Shown in pieces: positions 36,627-45,957 of a stretch of DNA of 64,000 nt (positions are counted from its first letter, which is position 1; the number at the start of each line of letters is the position of its first letter). This stretch comes from Pedobacter westerhofensis (GTDB lineage Bacteria; Bacteroidota; Bacteroidia; Sphingobacteriales; Sphingobacteriaceae). The position numbers were made by a program, and so were the translations under genes. The notes under the pieces are model-generated. The model was given only the letters and a program-made list of their open reading frames with translations, ran no database searches and had not been told where the DNA came from. The stretch spans positions 1 through 64,000 of the forward strand of contig NZ_FXTN01000004.1 in assembly GCF_900182595.1 (NCBI RefSeq), read 5' to 3'.

Positions 36627-36970
36627 ATTTGATCGGGATATATGATTCTCTTTTCTGTTAAGCCATCCTGCCCGCTTCCCCAAAAGTGGGGATAAGATTG
36701 ATCGCTTTTGGGGATATGTGATCTCTCATGATCTTTCCATATTTGTATAGCTCATTAATGATAAACACTGGAAGGGAGCAAAGGCGCTTGAAAGCCAATA
36801 CTGTCCGAAAGTGAATGTCTTTATCGGTTCATTAAATTTAGTAAGTTTTAGTTCAGTTTTATGGCTCCCCCACAGGGAGCCATTTGCTGTTCAGGCGTTT
36901 TTAATCTGCACCGGCCATCCCCATTATTGGGGATAAAGAACCCCCGTTTTTGGAGATGTGATGCCGGTGC
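36627..36970 (+). promoter_or_regulatory. Intergenic array of repeated palindromic boxes upstream of glutaminase
   Basis: Two units share CCCCA-N4-TGGGGATAA followed about 15 nt later by TTTTGG(G)GATATGTGAT-like sequence: unit 1 at 36678-36722 and unit 2 at 36919-36962, 241 bp apart. A third, degenerate box GGGATATATGAT lies at 36635-36646. Unit 2 is bracketed by a perfect inverted repeat GCACCGGC (36908-36915)/GCCGGTGC (36963-36970). In both units a TTTG lies about 30 nt after TTTTGG (36733-36746 region and 36984-36987). These look like binding sites for a dimeric regulator. The downstream glutaminase ATG is at 36992. The remainder of 36387-36991 shows no gene. Confidence 0.5.
36861..36883 (+). 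terminator. Hairpin without a T run, possible end of a short transcript
   Basis: ATGGCTCCC, loop CCACA, GGGAGCCAT: a perfect 9-bp stem followed by TTTGCTGTT. It lies between the two palindromic units. It may end a short transcript begun near 36745, or it may be a regulatory structure. Confidence 0.4.
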
Positions 36971-36991
36971 CTTTATACAGAACTTTGTGGT

Positions 36992-38590
36992 ATGGCAACT
37001 ACAGCAAAACAACAGGAGAAAATCAAGTTAAATGGTACCGACAGAACAGACTTCAACGGTATGATGGAAGCTGAATACAAGCATCTCTTTGAATGTCTGA
37101 GAAAGAGCAAGGACGCCAGTATATATTTTTCTGACCTCTTTTCTGCGCTGCATGCAGTTGGGATCATGGAAAATGACCCGAGGTTAAAATTAGACTTGTC
37201 TGATCTCAGTATCGCATCGCAGGTACTGGATTATGATACTTTCAAAGAAATTCTCAAACGCAGTCTTGGCGGTGTGATCAAGGATGCCATTCAGGGAAAC
37301 CTGATCATTCCCGACTTCAACAGCTTCTGCAAAGAAATTATGTCGATTTATGAATTGACAAATAAAAATAAGGGCGGCAATGTAGCTACTTATATCCCAC
37401 AACTGGGCAGGGTAGATCCCGAGAAGTACGCAATTTCTATATGTACCGTCAGCGGGCAGCAGTTTTCTATCGGCGATAGCACTGAGGATTTCTGTATCCA
37501 GTCTATTTGCAAGCCTGTCAATTATTGCATGGTGCTTGAAGAGCACGGTGAAGATGTTGTTCATCAGCATGTTGGGCGCGAACCCAGCGGAATAGGGTTT
37601 AACGGGCTGGTGCTCAATGAAAATAATTTGCCTCATAACCCAATGATCAATGCAGGCGCTATCATGACCTGTTCCCTGATCAGGCCTGAACTCGAAATGG
37701 CAGACCGTTTCGAATATGTACTTAATTTCTGGAACAAAATTACCGGGCATCAAAATGCGATGGGCTTTAATAATTCAGTTTACCTGTCAGAGAAAGAGAC
37801 GGCCGACCGGAATTTTGCCCTGGGCTATTATATGAAAGAAAAGGGAGCTTTTCCGGAGCATACCAATTTGCTGAACACACTGGAATTTTATTTCCAGTGC
37901 TGCTCTATTCAGACAGATACCAATGCCATGGCAGTAGCTGCTGCAACGCTGGCCAACTCAGGAATCTGTCCGCTTACAAATGAACGCGCAATGGAAAATA
38001 ATACTGTCAAAAATTGTCTTTCACTGATGAATTCATGTGGTATGTATGATTTTTCCGGTGAGTTTGCCTTTACCATCGGACTGCCTGCAAAAAGTGGCGT
38101 GGCAGGAGGGTTAATGCTGGTAATTCCCAACCTGATGGGAATCGCAATCTGGTCGCCAAAGCTGGATAAATCCGGCAATTCTGTAAAAGGTATTGAGTTT
38201 TCGAAGGAACTGGTGAAACGTTATAACTTCCATAGTTACGACAGTCTGAACCTTAACAATCCCGACAAGAAAGATCCGCGTTTAAAGAGAAATGAGTCCA
38301 GAATTGATGATGCAATGAGCCTTTGCTGGGCTGCATCAGAAGGAAATCTTTTAGAAGTGCAGCATTTATATGCCCGGGGAATAAATATCAATATGGCCGA
38401 CTATGACGGAAGGACTGCTCTGCATCTTGCCGCATCAGAAGGGCATGATCATGTCATTGCCTACCTGATAGATAAGGGTGTTGATCTCAATCCTCGTGAC
38501 AGATGGGGCAATACACCTCTTCAGGATGCCTACAAGGGAAATCATAGCGCTACAATTCTGCTGCTGGAGAACAACCACGCGTTAAAATGA
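36992..38590 (+). CDS. glsA: Glutaminase with helical N-terminal domain and C-terminal ankyrin repeats (animal GLS-like architecture)
   Basis: A 532-residue protein, ATG 36992, no signal peptide. Residues about 28-125 are a helical domain resembling the EF-hand-like part of mammalian kidney-type glutaminase (MENDPRLKLDL, LIIPDFNSF). Residues about 126-425 are the serine-dependent glutaminase domain: catalytic S171-I-C-K174, EPSGIGFN, PHNPMINAGAI, CGMYDFSGEFAF, GLPAKSGVAGG. Residues about 445-530 hold ankyrin repeats (DGRTALHLAASEGHDHVI, DRWGNTPLQDA). It deamidates glutamine to glutamate and ammonia. Typical bacterial glutaminases are about 310 residues, so both extensions are notable. GAACTTTG at 36980-36987 is one base from a -7 element and would give an almost leaderless mRNA. 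Confidence 0.93.
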   Translation: MATTAKQQEKIKLNGTDRTDFNGMMEAEYKHLFECLRKSKDASIYFSDLFSALHAVGIMENDPRLKLDLSDLSIASQVLDYDTFKEILKRSLGGVIKDAIQGNLIIPDFNSFCKEIMSIYELTNKNKGGNVATYIPQLGRVDPEKYAISICTVSGQQFSIGDSTEDFCIQSICKPVNYCMVLEEHGEDVVHQHVGREPSGIGFNGLVLNENNLPHNPMINAGAIMTCSLIRPELEMADRFEYVLNFWNKITGHQNAMGFNNSVYLSEKETADRNFALGYYMKEKGAFPEHTNLLNTLEFYFQCCSIQTDTNAMAVAAATLANSGICPLTNERAMENNTVKNCLSLMNSCGMYDFSGEFAFTIGLPAKSGVAGGLMLVIPNLMGIAIWSPKLDKSGNSVKGIEFSKELVKRYNFHSYDSLNLNNPDKKDPRLKRNESRIDDAMSLCWAASEGNLLEVQHLYARGININMADYDGRTALHLAASEGHDHVIAYLIDKGVDLNPRDRWGNTPLQDAYKGNHSATILLLENNHALK

Positions 38591-38683
38591 GGGGACGTAA
38601 GTCGATTGTAATAGAATGCAGGAAAAGATCCACTTACATACTCATACAAGTTTGCGAATTTTACTTTCAATTAATATTCCTGG

Positions 38684-41600
38684 ATGGAATACCCGATTAA
38701 TATGTGGAAATTTGCGGTGATGAATTACTTGGGTAAATTTAAAGTGCATCGCATACTTCTTGTATTTTCTTTGCTATTTCTCTGCTCATTTAATAGTGTT
38801 GCGCAACAGGCGGCCCGTTATTTTAATTCTATCAATACTGATAATGGATTATCTCACCATAAGGTGAATGTCATCTTCCAGGACAGCCGTGGCTTTATGT
38901 GGTTTGGTACTGAAGATGGCCTGAATAGATATGACGGTAAATACTTCACAAAGTACAGTAACGATGTATCAAACAAATCTTCACTATCCGGAAATATCAT
39001 TACCTGTATCACAGAGGATGAAAATCAATTTCTATGGATTTCCACTGCCGAAGGCGGGATCAGCCGTTATGACTACAGACAGCCGGCGGCCAGCCAGTTT
39101 AAACAGTTCAGGCATGATGAACGGAATAAGTACAGTGTGCCGGAAAACAGGATCCTGAATATTCAGGATGATGGAAGAGGCCATCTCTGGCTGGCTACCG
39201 GCCGCAGTTATATTGTGCGTTTTAACAAAAAGACAGAGCGCTTTGAGACACCGATTGCCGTTGGCACCCGGGGAATATCAGCTATGCACCTGAACAGGAA
39301 TGGTATACTGGTGGTAGCCAAGGTTGGTGGCGGATTGCTGAAAATCAATACCCTGACGCTCAGCTTTGAAGTTGCCCCGCAGGAGAACTTTTTTGGCCAG
39401 TATGCATCGATCGTACAAAAACGCCTTCCCGGAACGGAAATCACGGCATTTGCAATGGATAACGATGACCACATCTGGATGGGCTGTTCTAATGATTCCG
39501 GTTTGGAGGTGTATGATAAAAGAACAAAAACATTTTCCAGTTACCGGTATGATCCCCTGAAAGAGGGATCTCTGACGAATAACCAGGTCAACTATATCTG
39601 TGTTGATGGTTCAGGCATTGTATGGGTAGCCACCAACAACGGAATCAGTGAGTTTAATCCCCTTTTCCAGCCCTTTAATAAAGTTTACCTGCCGGAGCAG
39701 AAGAGTGATGAGGTCGTGTATGATTTTTATCGCGATACGGCAGATAAGTTATGGATCGGTACCAGTGACGGCTTGTTTATCAGGGATCTTCGCAGCGGTA
39801 AGTTTGAACACAGGAAGCTGAGCTACAAGGGTACAACACTGGCAGTGACAAAGTTTTTTTATGATAACGATGGCACATTTTATCTCGGAACAGACTATTC
39901 CCTCTTTATCTATGACAGGGCAAAAAATCGATTGTCCCTCTTGCCCAACACAGAACAGGATCCCTTGATGAGCCGGATCACAGATTCCAGAATCGTTTCC
40001 ATCGTAAGAGATACCATCGGTTCGCACCCTGTGCTGCTCGTTTCACCATACGGGCTGTATATCACCTATTATGATTTTGTTGACAAACGCTGGGTTTCAA
40101 AGCTGGACCCGGTGAAAAAGATCATCAAAAAGTTCAATCTGAAAGATAATCTTGTCCGTAAACTGTATAAGGGCAATGGTGGGAACATCTGGGTAGCTAC
40201 GGCTAAATACGGCCTGGGCGACTGGGACCCGAACTCATCCGGTAAAATCAGGTACCAGCGCGAAAACAGGGATACCGCACTTTCTCTTAATGAGGATGAT
40301 GTCTTCGATGTACAGGAAGGTACCAAAGACAACCTCTGGGTAAGCACCTATGGCGGAGGATTAAAATACTACAATTCTTTAACCCACCGGGTTGTTCATA
40401 TCAGCGAATCGAGTAATTTGTCTGAAGGAATACAGACAGACCGCGACGGTAACATATGGATGGTTTGCAACGGGCACATGCATAAATACGATCCCTTTAA
40501 ATCCGAATATAGTTGTTATGAACCCCCGGGGCCGCAGCGTGACAGTGGCCTGAGCGGTTATATTTACAAGGATGCTGATGGTCAGCTGTACATTGGCGGT
40601 ACAAATTATTACGTGGTGTTTAACCCCTCCAGTATTGGGCCAATCAATCACTCACCGAATGTCTATTTCACAGATTTTAAAATCTTTGATACTTCATATA
40701 ATGAATTGCTGTCAGGTAAGGAGATAGAACTGCAGTACGATCAGAAGTATTTCTCCGTAGAATTCTCAGCGCCCGAATACAACGGGGATAATATCCAGTA
40801 TGCCTACATGCTGGAAGGAATGGATAAAAAATGGATCAAATCTGGTAAACGGAATTATGCGGTGTATGCAAATCTTCCGGCTGGCGACTATATTTTTAAA
40901 GTGAAAGCCGGCAACTGGCAGGGCGACTTTGGAAATAATGTGACTTCTATCAGGATCACTATTCCTGCGCCGTTCTGGGCATCATCGTGGTTTTATACCT
41001 TGGTGGCCCTTTCTGTCATTGGCCTGGCGATCATCCTGTACCGGTACAGGATCACAGAAATACTGAACAGGCAGGAAGTAAGAAACCGTATCGCAGTAGA
41101 TCTTCACGATAACATTGGCTCTACACTCAGCAGTATTTCTGTATATAGCCAGGTTGCTAAAATCTACCAGCAGCAGCAAAACAGTTATCAATTGAATAAA
41201 GTACTGGATACTATCGGTGAGACTGCTAGTGAGATGATCAGCGAAATGGGGGATATCGTTTGGGCAATCAATCCCAAAAATGACCATATGAGCAGTATCT
41301 ACAGCAGGATGGATTCCTATGCAAGACCTGTTTGCAAAGCAAAAGATATTACCTTTGATCTGCACTGCGACCCTAAAGTGCCTTTCCTGAAACTGGAGAT
41401 GAATGTGAGAAAGAATATCTATCTCATCTTTAAAGAAGCAATCAATAACTCGCTCAAATATTCCGGCTGCAAAGCGATTGCAGTGAAATTATATCTCAAA
41501 GACGGGAACCTGATCTTAAGTATTTATGATGACGGAACCGGATTTGACCAGAGTGAACGCAGTGAAAATGACGAAACCTCGCTTTCAGGCAATGGTTTGA

Positions 41601-41704
41601 GGAACATGAAAATGCGTGCAAATGAAATCGCAGCACAACTAAAGATATTCAGCACGAAAAATGGGATGGGGACCCTGATCGAAGTGCGTTATAAAATCCC
41701 CTGA
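38684..41704 (+). CDS. Two-component sensor with beta-propeller, Y_Y_Y domain and HisKA_3 kinase
   Basis: Up to 1006 residues; in-frame ATGs at 38684, 38702 and 38720 all precede the signal peptide (ILLVFSLLFLCSFNSVAQQ), and I cannot choose firmly. The periplasmic part is two seven-blade propellers made of WFGTEDGLNRYDG-type repeats, then a Y_Y_Y domain (YAYMLEGMDKKW, YANLPAGDYIFKVKAGN), one membrane helix (about 768-788), the HisKA_3 box VDLHDNIGSTLSS and an ATPase domain (N-box EAINNSLKYSG, GNGLRNMKMRA). No AraC output is fused; the partner is the NarL-type regulator 32 bp downstream. Such sensors usually detect glycan pieces, but no sugar genes adjoin this one. Confidence 0.92.
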   Translation: MEYPINMWKFAVMNYLGKFKVHRILLVFSLLFLCSFNSVAQQAARYFNSINTDNGLSHHKVNVIFQDSRGFMWFGTEDGLNRYDGKYFTKYSNDVSNKSSLSGNIITCITEDENQFLWISTAEGGISRYDYRQPAASQFKQFRHDERNKYSVPENRILNIQDDGRGHLWLATGRSYIVRFNKKTERFETPIAVGTRGISAMHLNRNGILVVAKVGGGLLKINTLTLSFEVAPQENFFGQYASIVQKRLPGTEITAFAMDNDDHIWMGCSNDSGLEVYDKRTKTFSSYRYDPLKEGSLTNNQVNYICVDGSGIVWVATNNGISEFNPLFQPFNKVYLPEQKSDEVVYDFYRDTADKLWIGTSDGLFIRDLRSGKFEHRKLSYKGTTLAVTKFFYDNDGTFYLGTDYSLFIYDRAKNRLSLLPNTEQDPLMSRITDSRIVSIVRDTIGSHPVLLVSPYGLYITYYDFVDKRWVSKLDPVKKIIKKFNLKDNLVRKLYKGNGGNIWVATAKYGLGDWDPNSSGKIRYQRENRDTALSLNEDDVFDVQEGTKDNLWVSTYGGGLKYYNSLTHRVVHISESSNLSEGIQTDRDGNIWMVCNGHMHKYDPFKSEYSCYEPPGPQRDSGLSGYIYKDADGQLYIGGTNYYVVFNPSSIGPINHSPNVYFTDFKIFDTSYNELLSGKEIELQYDQKYFSVEFSAPEYNGDNIQYAYMLEGMDKKWIKSGKRNYAVYANLPAGDYIFKVKAGNWQGDFGNNVTSIRITIPAPFWASSWFYTLVALSVIGLAIILYRYRITEILNRQEVRNRIAVDLHDNIGSTLSSISVYSQVAKIYQQQQNSYQLNKVLDTIGETASEMISEMGDIVWAINPKNDHMSSIYSRMDSYARPVCKAKDITFDLHCDPKVPFLKLEMNVRKNIYLIFKEAINNSLKYSGCKAIAVKLYLKDGNLILSIYDDGTGFDQSERSENDETSLSGNGLRNMKMRANEIAAQLKIFSTKNGMGTLIEVRYKIP

Positions 41705-41736
41705 TAACTTGATCCATCCACTTAATATTAAATGAC

Positions 41737-42381
41737 ATGAGTTTACGTATAGCAATTTTTGACGATAATAAAAATATAAGACAAAGTATAACTTTACTGA
41801 TCAGTACCAATCCGGATATGGAAGTAGTTGGCTCTTTTGGCAATGTGCTCAACTGTGTGAACGACTGTCTGAAGTGTGAACCTGATATTGTGCTGATGGA
41901 TATTCAAATGCCTGGTATGAGTGGCATTGAAGCTGTACAGATCCTGAAACAGGAGCTGCCAACCATTCAGATCCTGATGCAAACCGTTTTTGAAGATGAT
42001 GACAGGGTTTTTGATGCCATATGCGCGGGAGCATCGGGCTATGTGTTAAAAGACGACCTTAAAAATAAGTTGATTGATGCTATTAAAGAACTGCATTTTG
42101 GCGGCTCTCCTATGAGCCCGAGTATCGCGCGTAAAGTGATCAACAAACTGCAGATTCCTGAAAGGATCAATAAAACATCGGTGAATGAATACAAGCTTAC
42201 CCCGAGAGAAAAGGAAGTATTGCTTTGTATTGTAAATGGTTTGAGCTATAAAATGGTTGCCGCAGAACTCTTTATCAGCTACGAGACAGTACGCAGCCAC
42301 ATTAAAAAGATCTATGAGAAACTCCATGTTGCCTCGCTCACAGAAGCCGTTGCAAAAGCAATCAAACAGGGTATAGTATAG
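41737..42381 (+). CDS. NarL/LuxR-family response regulator
   Basis: A 214-residue protein. The receiver domain (about 1-120) has FDD, the phospho-Asp in IVLMDIQMPGMSG, and Lys in YVLKDDL. The C-terminal LuxR helix-turn-helix (about 148-212) reads LTPREKEVLLCIVNGLSYKMVAAELFIS then SHIKKIYEKLHVASLTEA. It should be phosphorylated by the HisKA_3 kinase encoded immediately upstream, in the same operon. Its targets are unknown; the palindromic boxes at 36678 and 36919 are candidates by proximity only. Confidence 0.92.
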   Translation: MSLRIAIFDDNKNIRQSITLLISTNPDMEVVGSFGNVLNCVNDCLKCEPDIVLMDIQMPGMSGIEAVQILKQELPTIQILMQTVFEDDDRVFDAICAGASGYVLKDDLKNKLIDAIKELHFGGSPMSPSIARKVINKLQIPERINKTSVNEYKLTPREKEVLLCIVNGLSYKMVAAELFISYETVRSHIKKIYEKLHVASLTEAVAKAIKQGIV

Positions 42382-42441
42382 CCCCTGCTTCAACACCGGT
42401 ACCCAGGCATGCCCTCCAGCTGTCCTATTCTGCAACAGCTT

Positions 42442-42455
42442 GTCCGGTATCGGAC
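42442..42455 (+). promoter_or_regulatory. Dyad, candidate upstream activator site for the sigma-54 regulator
   Basis: GTCCG-GTAT-CGGAC, a perfect 5-bp dyad with a 4-bp centre, 53 bp upstream of the sigma-54 promoter. Fis-type activator dimers usually bind dyads of this kind about 60-200 bp upstream of the start site. Confidence 0.45.
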
Positions 42456-42507
42456 GTAACTGCTGCAGGTGAATTTTATAAACATCTGATAGTTAGTTTT
42501 TTACATG

Positions 42508-42522
42508 TGGCACATCCTTTGG
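42508..42522 (+). promoter_or_regulatory. Sigma-54 (RpoN) promoter of the efflux operon
   Basis: TGGCAC-ATCCT-TTGG, against the consensus TGGCAC-N5-TTGC: only the last base differs, and the GG-N10-G spacing is exact. Transcription would begin near 42533, 14 nt before the ATG at 42547. The operon itself encodes a sigma-54-dependent activator, which makes chance a poor explanation. Confidence 0.65.
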
Positions 42523-42546
42523 AATGTGAGATGCTAAAAACTAATT

Positions 42547-43794
42547 ATGGATACAAACATTGAGCAGCAGGTTCTAAGTGCCAGGAAGAAGAAAGTACTG
42601 GCATATATTCTTGCAGGGCTCGTGTTGCTGGCCGCAACAGCCCTGGTTTTGCGGAAGCTGTTCAGTGCCACGCTAAAGCGCTCGGAGATCACCACAGCCC
42701 TTGTGCAGAGAGGTGATATCGAAAATACAATCAATGCCTCCGGCGAAGTAGTTCCTGAATTTGAGGAGGTCATCAGCAGCCCTATTGCGGCTTCTATCCA
42801 AAAGGTAGTCATGGACGCAGGCAAAACCATTAAAGCAGGGCAGTCTATCCTTACGCTGGATAAATCGGCGGCGGCTACTGAGTATCAAAAGCTAAAATTC
42901 CAGCTCGACTCCAAACAGAACGACATCAGGAAGATGCGCCTGGAACTTGACAAAAGTTTTTACGATATCAAATCCAATAACGACATCAAGCAGTTGCGTA
43001 TCAACAGCCTGAAGGCCGCTGTAGAGAATGCAAAAAGACTGCATAGTGCCGGTGGCGGTACACGTGAAGATATCGAACAGGCAGAGCTTGACCTGAAAGT
43101 TGCCCAGCTTGAAAAAAAACAGCTGGAGAATGAGATTTTGAGTAAGCAGCAAACCATGCGCCTGCAGATCAGAGAAGTAGAGCTGGCGGCCAGCATCCAG
43201 CAAAGCGAGCTCAATGAATTGTCGCGCAAGCTCCGTCAGGCAGATATCCAGGCGGGCAGAAGTGGTGTGGTCACCTGGGTAAACAAAAATATCGGCGCTA
43301 CGATCCAGCCGGGAGAAGTGATTGCCCGCATTGCCGATCTCTCCAGCTTTAAGGTTAAAGGCACGATTGCCGACAATTTTATTGATCAGCTCAAAAACGG
43401 GATGACCGCCATTATCAGGATCAATGAAATGCAGGTAAGGGGCAAAGTGACCAATATATATCCTGCTATACAAAACGGAACGGTTTCATTTGATATCCTT
43501 CCGGATCAGAAGAACAGCAAGTTATTCCGCCCGAATTTAAAAACAGACGTTTTCCTGATTACAGCCAAGCGCAGTAATGTGCTCCGCATCAGCAATGGCC
43601 AGACGTTTAAAGGCTTAGAGAGCGAGTACATCTTTGTGCTGAAGGATGGTATTGCCGAAAGAAGGCTGGTGAAAACCGGTCTGAGCAATTTTGATTTTGT
43701 GGAGCTTAAAGATCAGGTAAAAGCCGGAGATACTGTGATCACATCCGATATGAGCGAGTATAGGAATACGCGTAACATTCATATTCAACCCTGA
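42547..43794 (+). CDS. Periplasmic adaptor (HlyD/MacA family) of an ABC export system
   Basis: A 415-residue protein with one N-terminal membrane helix (about 18-37, LAYILAGLVLLAATALVL), a barrel-sandwich/lipoyl half-motif (ISSPIAASIQKVVMDAGKTIKAGQSILTL), a long coiled-coil hairpin (about 115-235, rich in K, E, L, Q), then GRSGVVTWVNKNIGATIQPGEVIARI for the second lipoyl half, and beta-barrel and membrane-proximal domains. It bridges the inner-membrane ABC proteins and the TolC channel. First gene of a seven-gene operon, 5 bp before the next. Confidence 0.9.
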   Translation: MDTNIEQQVLSARKKKVLAYILAGLVLLAATALVLRKLFSATLKRSEITTALVQRGDIENTINASGEVVPEFEEVISSPIAASIQKVVMDAGKTIKAGQSILTLDKSAAATEYQKLKFQLDSKQNDIRKMRLELDKSFYDIKSNNDIKQLRINSLKAAVENAKRLHSAGGGTREDIEQAELDLKVAQLEKKQLENEILSKQQTMRLQIREVELAASIQQSELNELSRKLRQADIQAGRSGVVTWVNKNIGATIQPGEVIARIADLSSFKVKGTIADNFIDQLKNGMTAIIRINEMQVRGKVTNIYPAIQNGTVSFDILPDQKNSKLFRPNLKTDVFLITAKRSNVLRISNGQTFKGLESEYIFVLKDGIAERRLVKTGLSNFDFVELKDQVKAGDTVITSDMSEYRNTRNIHIQP

Positions 43795-43799
43795 GCGAT

Positions 43800-45269
43800 A
43801 TGAAAATCAGTATGCTTATATACCTTATTTTCCCAGCGCTAATGTTTAACCGCTTTGCGCTGCAGGCACAGGATACGCTCAGTTTAAGTTTAAGGCAGGT
43901 GGTAGCAATGGCCAAAGATAAATCTATTGCCTCCAGGCAGGCTTCCACCCTGAGGGAAACGCATTACTGGGAATACATGACATACAAGTCAAATTACCAG
44001 CCTCAGCTATCACTAACCGGAACGCTGCCTGGGTACACCAAGTCTTTTATACAGGTGCTGCAGCCCAACGGAACCATAGACTTTCAGCCGGTTCATAACA
44101 ATAATTCTTCACTGGAGCTTGCCTTTAGCCAGCAGATTTTTCAAACCGGAGGTACCATTTCAGGTTCTACTTCCCTGCAGCGGTTTGACGACTTTGACCG
44201 GAATGTCACCATATACAATGGTGCCCCTTACGGCCTTGGCTACATTCAGCCGCTTTTTCAGTTTAATGCACTCAAATGGGACCGCAGGATTGAACCGCTG
44301 AAGTATAACGAAAGCCAGCAGGCCTATATCGAGTCGATGGAAGAAATTGCAATGGCTGCCAGCGGATATTTTTTTGACCTGCTGCTCGCGCAGGTAGATC
44401 TGCAGATTGCCGCCACCAATCTAAAGAATACGCAAAGCATCATGAAGATCGCCAACCTGAAGTTCGGGATGGGCAAAGTCACAAAAAATGAGATCCTGCA
44501 ACTGCAGCTGGAGGAACTTAAAGTGCAGAAAGCAGCAGGCGTTGCCCACCGCGATATGGAACTGGCTACCTATAACCTCAAAGCTTATACAGGTTTGCAA
44601 AGCAGTGATCAGATCCGGCTGCTGATGCCGCAGGCCACAATCGGGATGAAAATAGAAACAGAAAAAGCCCTGGCAGAAGCCTTTCAAAACCGCTCTGATG
44701 CTATTGCTTTTGGACGGAGGCTGGAAGAAGCAAAACGCGATGTTGCCAAAGCCAAAGGTGATAACGGATTGAATGCCAGCCTGAATTCCAGGCTGGGCTT
44801 CTCTAAAAGCGGAACGCGGTTAGGGCAGGTATACCAGTCGCCCAAAGACCAGCAAGTCCTGGAGCTTACACTTGCCATCCCGATCCTCGACTGGGGAAGG
44901 CAAAAGGCCAGGAGGAAAACTGCAATGGCCAACCAGCAGTTTACCCAGTATTCGGTAGAACAGGATAAACAAAATTTTATCCAGAAGATCATTACAGAAG
45001 TAAATTTGCTCGACATGATGAAGGGACAGCTGCTGCTGACTGCAAAGGCAGAACAGATTGCCGCAGAAAAATACCAGATCGCCAAAGAACGCTATGTTTT
45101 AGGTAATTTGAGCATCACTGACCTGAGCATTGCTTTCCAGGAAAATGACCAGGCCAAACGTGACCATATCAATTCCCTGCGTGACTTCTGGGGAGCCTAC
45201 TATGAACTGAGGTACCTGTCACTGTACGACTTTGAAACTGATCAGAAAATCATTTATAATAAAATGTAA
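43800..45269 (+). CDS. TolC-family outer-membrane efflux protein
   Basis: A 489-residue protein with a signal peptide (MKISMLIYLIFPALMFNRFALQAQ). The rest is the usual TolC mix of short strands and long coiled-coil helices in two pseudo-repeats (ALAEAFQNRSDAIAFGRRLEEAKRDVAKAKGD, LAIPILDWGRQKARR). It supplies the outer-membrane exit duct for the exporter. It sits between the adaptor and ABC ATPase genes, 10 bp before the latter. Confidence 0.9.
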   Translation: MKISMLIYLIFPALMFNRFALQAQDTLSLSLRQVVAMAKDKSIASRQASTLRETHYWEYMTYKSNYQPQLSLTGTLPGYTKSFIQVLQPNGTIDFQPVHNNNSSLELAFSQQIFQTGGTISGSTSLQRFDDFDRNVTIYNGAPYGLGYIQPLFQFNALKWDRRIEPLKYNESQQAYIESMEEIAMAASGYFFDLLLAQVDLQIAATNLKNTQSIMKIANLKFGMGKVTKNEILQLQLEELKVQKAAGVAHRDMELATYNLKAYTGLQSSDQIRLLMPQATIGMKIETEKALAEAFQNRSDAIAFGRRLEEAKRDVAKAKGDNGLNASLNSRLGFSKSGTRLGQVYQSPKDQQVLELTLAIPILDWGRQKARRKTAMANQQFTQYSVEQDKQNFIQKIITEVNLLDMMKGQLLLTAKAEQIAAEKYQIAKERYVLGNLSITDLSIAFQENDQAKRDHINSLRDFWGAYYELRYLSLYDFETDQKIIYNKM

Positions 45270-45279
45270 AACCTAAACT

Positions 45280-45945
45280 ATGATACAATTGAACAACATT
45301 GAAAAAGTTTATCGTACAGATACCATAGAAACACAGGCACTGAATAATATCAGCCTTCATGTGCAGAAAGGTGAATTCCTGTCGATCATGGGCCCTTCCG
45401 GCTGCGGTAAAAGCACCCTGCTAAATCTGATGGGCTTGCTGGACGTCCCCTCCAAAGGGGATATACTGATCGATCAGCAGGTTACGCAGAACATGGCAGA
45501 TACTAAAATGGCCCGGTTCCGAAACAGTAGGATCGGTTTCATTTTTCAGAGCTACCACCTGATCAATGATTTACAGGTACTGGATAATGTAGAGCTTCCG
45601 CTACTCTATAGAAAGTCGACTGCTAAAGAACGCCGGGAATTAGCCACCGAGGCCCTGGTAAAAGTAGGGCTGGGCAACCGTATCAAACATTTCCCTACCC
45701 AGTTATCCGGAGGCCAGCGGCAGCGTGTGGCGATCGCCAGGGCCATTGTGGGGCGCCCGCAGATCATCCTCGCGGATGAGCCTACCGGGAACCTTGACAG
45801 TGCCATGGGCGATGAAATCATGAACATTCTGCTGGATCTCAATAAAACTGATGGCACTACGATCGTGATGGTTACCCATGATGCGAACATGGCGGAGCGT
45901 ACCCACCGGCTGGTCCGTTTATTTGATGGTTCACAAGTACAATAA
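45280..45945 (+). CDS. ABC transporter ATP-binding protein (MacB/LolD type)
   Basis: A 221-residue ATPase: Walker A GPSGCGKS, Q-loop IFQSYHL, signature LSGGQRQRVA, Walker B IILADEPTG, switch His in VTHD. Of the same class as the ATPase at 12121, but with separate permease partners (45958 and 47211). It energises the FtsX-type permeases of the tripartite exporter. Confidence 0.93.
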   Translation: MIQLNNIEKVYRTDTIETQALNNISLHVQKGEFLSIMGPSGCGKSTLLNLMGLLDVPSKGDILIDQQVTQNMADTKMARFRNSRIGFIFQSYHLINDLQVLDNVELPLLYRKSTAKERRELATEALVKVGLGNRIKHFPTQLSGGQRQRVAIARAIVGRPQIILADEPTGNLDSAMGDEIMNILLDLNKTDGTTIVMVTHDANMAERTHRLVRLFDGSQVQ

Positions 45946-45957
45946 AATCCTGCAGAT

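Noticed and set aside
36758..36814. 18-codon ORF between the palindromic units
   Set aside because: No Shine-Dalgarno, no distinctive composition; more likely part of a non-coding stretch.
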